Source: Salinilacustrithrix flava (GTDB lineage: Bacteria > Actinomycetota > Acidimicrobiia > Acidimicrobiales > Salinilacustritrichaceae). Taken from it: a stretch of 64,000 nucleotides of DNA. The notes beneath the pieces were generated by a model. That model was not told the DNA's origin and did no database searches. It saw nothing but the letters and a program-made list of their open reading frames with translations. The stretch is from assembly GCA_024128875.1 (NCBI GenBank), contig JAMYFF010000001.1, positions 620,001-684,000 on the forward strand. Direction: 5' to 3'. Every line of letters begins with the position of its first letter. Position 1 is the stretch's first letter. Both the position numbers and the translations under genes were made by a program. This document shows positions 60,859 through 64,000 of this stretch, in pieces.

Positions 60859-61604
60859 GGCACCGGTCCGGGGTCGGGGGTCGGGGGCGCGGGGTGGGAG
60901 GCGACGTCCAGCTCGAGCACGGCGAGGCCTTCGCTGCGGCGCCGGAACCCGAGCCGCTCGTACAGCGCCACGGCGCGCTCGTTGCTGGTCTGGGTGTTCA
61001 CCAGGGCCTCGCGCACCCGCCACCGGCGCAGCCACCAGAGGCCGTCGACGACCAGGGCGGACCCGAGGCCCGAGCCCTGCGCCCCGGGATCGACCGCCAG
61101 GCGCTGGAGGTAGCCGCGGTCGCCGGCCCGGCCGGTGAGGGCGTAGCCGTGCCCGTCGCGGTCGAGCCGGAACCGGGTGGACGGGGTGGCGCGCACCGCG
61201 TCCTCGAGGGCGTCGGCATCGAGGCGCCAGAACGGGTCGAACGCGGTCCGGTCGATGGCCAGGACGCTGTCGCGGTCGCGCCGATGGACGCGTCGCGTGC
61301 GGACCCGCCGCTCGGGCGCCCGCCGGTCGGGGAGGTCGAGCAGGTCGTGGCCGAGCAGGTGCAGCTCCTCGCGCACCGAGAACCCGGCGTCGATGTAGGC
61401 GCGCCACTCGCCGACCGGGAGCGCGGGCGTGACGACCGTCGCGTACCCGCGGGTGCGGGCGCGCTCGACGGCCAGGGCGACCAGACCCGGCGGCACCATC
61501 GCCCCGGCCGGTACCGACGACAGCTCGGCCGTGTCGGAGCGGCCCCGCCACGGTCGCACCCGCATGCGCACCCCCCGGGCGGTGACGGTGTCGGTGGCGG
61601 TCAC
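60855..61604 (-). CDS. GNAT-family N-acetyltransferase
   Basis: A 249-residue protein. The start GTG at 61604 is upstream of an alternative ATG at 61565. The GNAT core is in the C-terminal half, with the acetyl-CoA motif LQRLAVDPGAQGSGLGSALV and NTQTSNERAVALYERLGFRR. The N-terminal half (about 1-105), with SSVPAGAMVPPGLVALAVERARTRG, may be a degenerate second GNAT fold. It overlaps the DUF6049 gene by 4 bp. The substrate is unknown. Confidence 0.75.
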   Translation of the reverse strand: MTATDTVTARGVRMRVRPWRGRSDTAELSSVPAGAMVPPGLVALAVERARTRGYATVVTPALPVGEWRAYIDAGFSVREELHLLGHDLLDLPDRRAPERRVRTRRVHRRDRDSVLAIDRTAFDPFWRLDADALEDAVRATPSTRFRLDRDGHGYALTGRAGDRGYLQRLAVDPGAQGSGLGSALVVDGLWWLRRWRVREALVNTQTSNERAVALYERLGFRRRSEGLAVLELDVASHPAPPTPDPGPVP

Positions 61605-61697
61605 CGTTCCACGTTACGGCCGGGACCCGAGCGGGGGGAGCACGGGGGATCGCCGCCGGGCACCGGGGATCGGCATCGATCTGGGCAGACTGTGGCG

Positions 61698-62711
61698 ATG
61701 GCCACGCTGCTCTACACCGATCCGCGCTTCGTCGATCACGACACCACGGCCGGCCACCCCGAGCGACCGGAGCGCATGGACGCCGTCGGGCGTGGCGTGG
61801 CGGCGTCGGTGGTCGCCGAGGACCTCGTGCACCTCACGCCCCGCGAGGCGACGGTGGACGAGCTGGCGCTGGTCCACGACCGCTCCTACCTCGATGCGCT
61901 CGAGCGCTTCTGCGCCAGCGGCGGCGGCCACCTCGACCCGGACACCGTGGCCGCGGCCCGTTCCTGGGACGTCGCCCGCCTGGCCGCCGGCGCCGGCCTC
62001 GACGCCATCGACCGCCTCACCGCCGGCGAGGCCGACGCCGCCTTCCTCGCCGTCCGCCCTCCCGGGCACCACGCCACCCCGTCGCGGGCGATGGGCTTCT
62101 GCCTGCTGAACAACGTGGCCGTGGCCGCGGCCTCACTCGCCCACGCCGGCGAGCGGGTGCTGGTGGTGGACATCGACGCCCACCACGGCAACGGCACCCA
62201 GGACGCGTTCTGGGACGATCCCCGCGTCACGTACCTCTCCGTGCACGAGCACCCGATGTACCCCGGCACGGGCATGGTGCGCGAGACCGGCGGACCCAAC
62301 GCCCCCGGCACCACCGTCAACGTGCCGGTGCCGTCGGCCACGTCCGGCGACGTGTACCGGCGCCTGGTCGACGACGTCATCGTCCCGGTGGCCGAGCGCA
62401 TGGCCGCCACCTGGGTGCTGCTCTCCACCGGGTTCGACGCCCACCGGAACGATCCGCTCACCGACCTCGGCCTGAGCAGCGGCGACTACTACGACCTCAC
62501 CACGCGGATCCTGGCGCTGGCGCCGGCCGGGCGGCGCCTGGCGTTCCTCGAGGGCGGCTACGACCTCGACGCCATCACCACCTCCACCGCCGCCACGCTC
62601 GCCGCCCTCGCCGGCGTCGAGCACCGGCCGGAGCCGGTGACCAGCGGCGCAGCCGACGAGCCCGGCCACCAGGCGGTCGGTGCCGCGCGCCTGATCCACC
62701 ACCTGGCGTAG
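61698..62711 (+). CDS. Histone deacetylase-family (acetoin utilisation/acetylpolyamine amidohydrolase-like) enzyme
   Basis: A 337-residue zinc-dependent deacetylase. The ATG at 61698 is chosen; a GTG lies 6 bases upstream. Zinc and catalytic motifs are PPGHHATPS, DIDAHHGNGTQDAFW and STGFDAHRNDPL, and the family signature GHPERPERM is at the N-terminus. Bacterial members remove acetyl groups from proteins, polyamines or small molecules; the substrate is unknown. It is divergent from the GNAT gene over 93 bp. Confidence 0.85.
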   Translation: MATLLYTDPRFVDHDTTAGHPERPERMDAVGRGVAASVVAEDLVHLTPREATVDELALVHDRSYLDALERFCASGGGHLDPDTVAAARSWDVARLAAGAGLDAIDRLTAGEADAAFLAVRPPGHHATPSRAMGFCLLNNVAVAAASLAHAGERVLVVDIDAHHGNGTQDAFWDDPRVTYLSVHEHPMYPGTGMVRETGGPNAPGTTVNVPVPSATSGDVYRRLVDDVIVPVAERMAATWVLLSTGFDAHRNDPLTDLGLSSGDYYDLTTRILALAPAGRRLAFLEGGYDLDAITTSTAATLAALAGVEHRPEPVTSGAADEPGHQAVGAARLIHHLA

Positions 62712-62735
62712 CGTCCCGCCCGGGGGAGGCCCGTG

Positions 62736-63842
62736 ATGACCGAGACCAGCGAGCACAGCGACCAGCCCGTCGACCACGTCGCCCTGCTGCGCGCCCTGCT
62801 CGAGCGCGGCGGGTCCGATCTGCACTGCAAGCCGGGCAGCCCGCCTGCGCTGCGGGTCGGCGGCGCCCTCGTGCGGGAACCGGACGACCCGGTCCTCGGC
62901 CAGCGGCTCACCGCACCGGCGGTGGCGATGCTGGCCCAGACCCTGCTCACCACCGACCAGCAGCAGACCCTCCTCCAGGACGGGTCGGTGGTCGCCACCC
63001 ACGCCATCCCCGAGGTCGGGCGGTTCCGCGTGGCCGTGTACCGCCAGCGCGGCTCGGTCGCCGTGGTCGTCCACGCCGTTCCCCAGCAGGTGCAGCACCT
63101 GGAGGAGCTCGGCCTCCCGGACTCGGTGTCCACCCTCGCCTCCGGCCAGCGCGGGCTGGTGCTGGTGGCGAGCCCGGTCGGCAACGGCGCCACGACGACG
63201 CTCGCCGCCATGGTCGACCACGTGAACCGCACGCGGGCCTGCCACGTCGTGACCGTGGAGGACCCCGCCGAGGTCCTCCACCGCGACGATCGCAGCCTGA
63301 TCAGCCAGCTCGAGGTGCCCACCGACGTGGCCGGCCTGGCCGACGGCGTGCGGGCTGCGTCCCGCCTCGACGCCGATGTGGTCGCCATCTCCGACATCGC
63401 CGGCCGAGACGTCGCGCTGGCCGCCCTCGACGCCGTGGCGCGGGGCCGCCTCGTGCTCGCCGGCATCGGCGGCAACACCGTCCGCGCCGTGGTCGACGGG
63501 TTCCTCGAGCTGTTCTCCTTCGAGGAGCGCCCGAACGTGCGCCAGACGTTGGCCCGGTCCCTGTCCGGCGTGGTGGTCCAGCGCCTGCTCACCGGGACCG
63601 ACGGGCGCCTCCTGCCCGTGGCCGAGGTGCTGGTCGGCACGGCCAAGATCCAGGAGGTCCTGGCCGAGGAGGCCCGGATGGGGGAGCTCGACGCGCTCCT
63701 GGCCGACGGCGTGTTCCACGGCATGCAGACCCTCGACCAGTCGCTCCGGGACCAGGTGCGCGCCGGGCGGATCAGCGAGGGCACGGCCCTCGCCGCGGCC
63801 ACCGACCCCGAGGAGCTGCGGATCGAGCTGCTGCGCTCGTAG
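62736..63842 (+). CDS. PilT/GspE-like secretion ATPase homologue with degenerate nucleotide-binding motifs
   Basis: A 368-residue protein resembling PilT retraction ATPases. The ATG at 62736 has GGAGG at a proper distance. The N-terminal domain (about 12-110) is the PilT PAS-like domain, including GGSDLHCKPGSPPALRVGG. At Walker A the sequence is SPVGNGATT (146-154), with Ala152 in place of the invariant Lys. The Asp box VEDPAE is kept, but at Walker B the segment is DADVVAISD, with the catalytic Glu changed to Asp, and the His box GHLVxxTLHT is replaced by GRLVLAGIGGNT. It is probably an inactive or altered ATPase. Confidence 0.75.
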   Translation: MTETSEHSDQPVDHVALLRALLERGGSDLHCKPGSPPALRVGGALVREPDDPVLGQRLTAPAVAMLAQTLLTTDQQQTLLQDGSVVATHAIPEVGRFRVAVYRQRGSVAVVVHAVPQQVQHLEELGLPDSVSTLASGQRGLVLVASPVGNGATTTLAAMVDHVNRTRACHVVTVEDPAEVLHRDDRSLISQLEVPTDVAGLADGVRAASRLDADVVAISDIAGRDVALAALDAVARGRLVLAGIGGNTVRAVVDGFLELFSFEERPNVRQTLARSLSGVVVQRLLTGTDGRLLPVAEVLVGTAKIQEVLAEEARMGELDALLADGVFHGMQTLDQSLRDQVRAGRISEGTALAAATDPEELRIELLRS

Positions 63843-63907
63843 AACACGGTCGAAAACCCCGGAACCATGCCGGAGAGGGGCCCCCGGGAGGGCGTAGGGT
63901 CACATGC

Positions 63908-64000
63908 ATGCAATTCGCCGTGTGGCCAGGCACGCAGCAGTCCTGGGCCGACATCCTCGAGGTGGCGCGGCACGCCGAGCTCACGGGGTGGGACCGCGTC
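63908..64000 (+). CDS. Luciferase-like F420-dependent oxidoreductase, N-terminus (cut by the window end)
   Basis: The first 31 residues only. MQFAVWPGTQQSW, then ADILEVARHAELTGWDRV is typical for the N-terminal strand and first helix of LLM-class flavin/F420-dependent oxidoreductases. An ATG at 63904 is out of frame with it. The rest lies beyond the window. The substrate cannot be judged. Confidence 0.7.
   Translation, partial: MQFAVWPGTQQSWADILEVARHAELTGWDRV

Noticed and set aside
52502..61604. MurJ/MviN flippase or CwlM amidase gene
   Set aside because: No long multi-helix protein of the MurJ type and no amidase motif is present in this block.
61601..61616. A fifth parS-like site (GTTCCACGTTACGG)
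   Set aside because: Only one half matches the consensus; the other half is too different.

Overview
The window is a very GC-rich chromosomal segment that carries the replication origin region of an actinobacterium. It holds dnaA-dnaN-recF-DUF721-gyrB on one side of the origin and rpmH-rnpA-yidD-yidC-jag-rsmG-udk-parA-parB on the other. A mycothiol-type DinB protein, an F420-type luciferase-like oxidoreductase, cell-wall-binding repeats and frequent GTG/TTG starts all fit Actinomycetota. The gene mix (CrtC-like lipocalin protein, S1P-lyase-like decarboxylase, LAxTG and LPxTG surface proteins, Gram-negative-style rpmB-rpmG pair) suggests class Acidimicrobiia. That placement is an inference, not something read directly from the sequence.

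Layout. Positions 1-2.2 kb carry a pair of dynamin-like GTPase genes, the first cut by the window edge. Positions 2.2-25.7 kb are a metabolic region: a cell-wall-binding protein with a GH43-like domain, two aldehyde dehydrogenases, an FGGY kinase, a PLP decarboxylase, a baeRF-type protein, a cation exchanger, an SDR/CoA-transferase/hydrolase operon, a PuuA/PuuD-like pair, a thioesterase with a TetR-type operator, ribosomal proteins L28 and L33, and a YibE/F protein. Several of these could together form a gamma-glutamylated amine/GABA catabolic route. Positions 25.7-32.4 kb hold tRNA-Ile, a DUF3566 protein, two acidic sortase-anchored surface proteins and gyrA. Positions 32.4-39 kb hold two tandem diguanylate cyclases and a redox-sensing locus: an FMN-barrel/GAF/winged-helix protein, a second FMN-barrel protein and a hemerythrin.

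Positions 39-52.5 kb are the origin core. DnaA boxes lie both between dnaN and dnaA and between dnaA and rpmH, and four parS sites lie in 130 bp just before parA. The recF reading frame has no ATG, GTG or TTG ahead of its Walker A motif, so CTG is the likely start. Positions 52.5-61.6 kb match the Mycobacterium block MutT4/DUF6049/MviN/SigM/RsmA/TrxB/TrxA, with one striking change: no MurJ (MviN) flippase is present. A stand-alone, catalytically intact-looking Ser/Thr kinase with an extracellular discoidin-like domain sits there instead, next to a DegV gene. Positions 61.6-64 kb hold a histone-deacetylase-like enzyme, a PilT-like protein with a ruined Walker A, and the first 31 codons of a luciferase-like oxidoreductase.

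Forks leaving the origin move left below about 43.6 kb, so minus-strand genes there, including gyrB, are co-directional. gyrA is on the plus strand and therefore head-on. I saw no insertion sequences, prophage, CRISPR array or rRNA operon.
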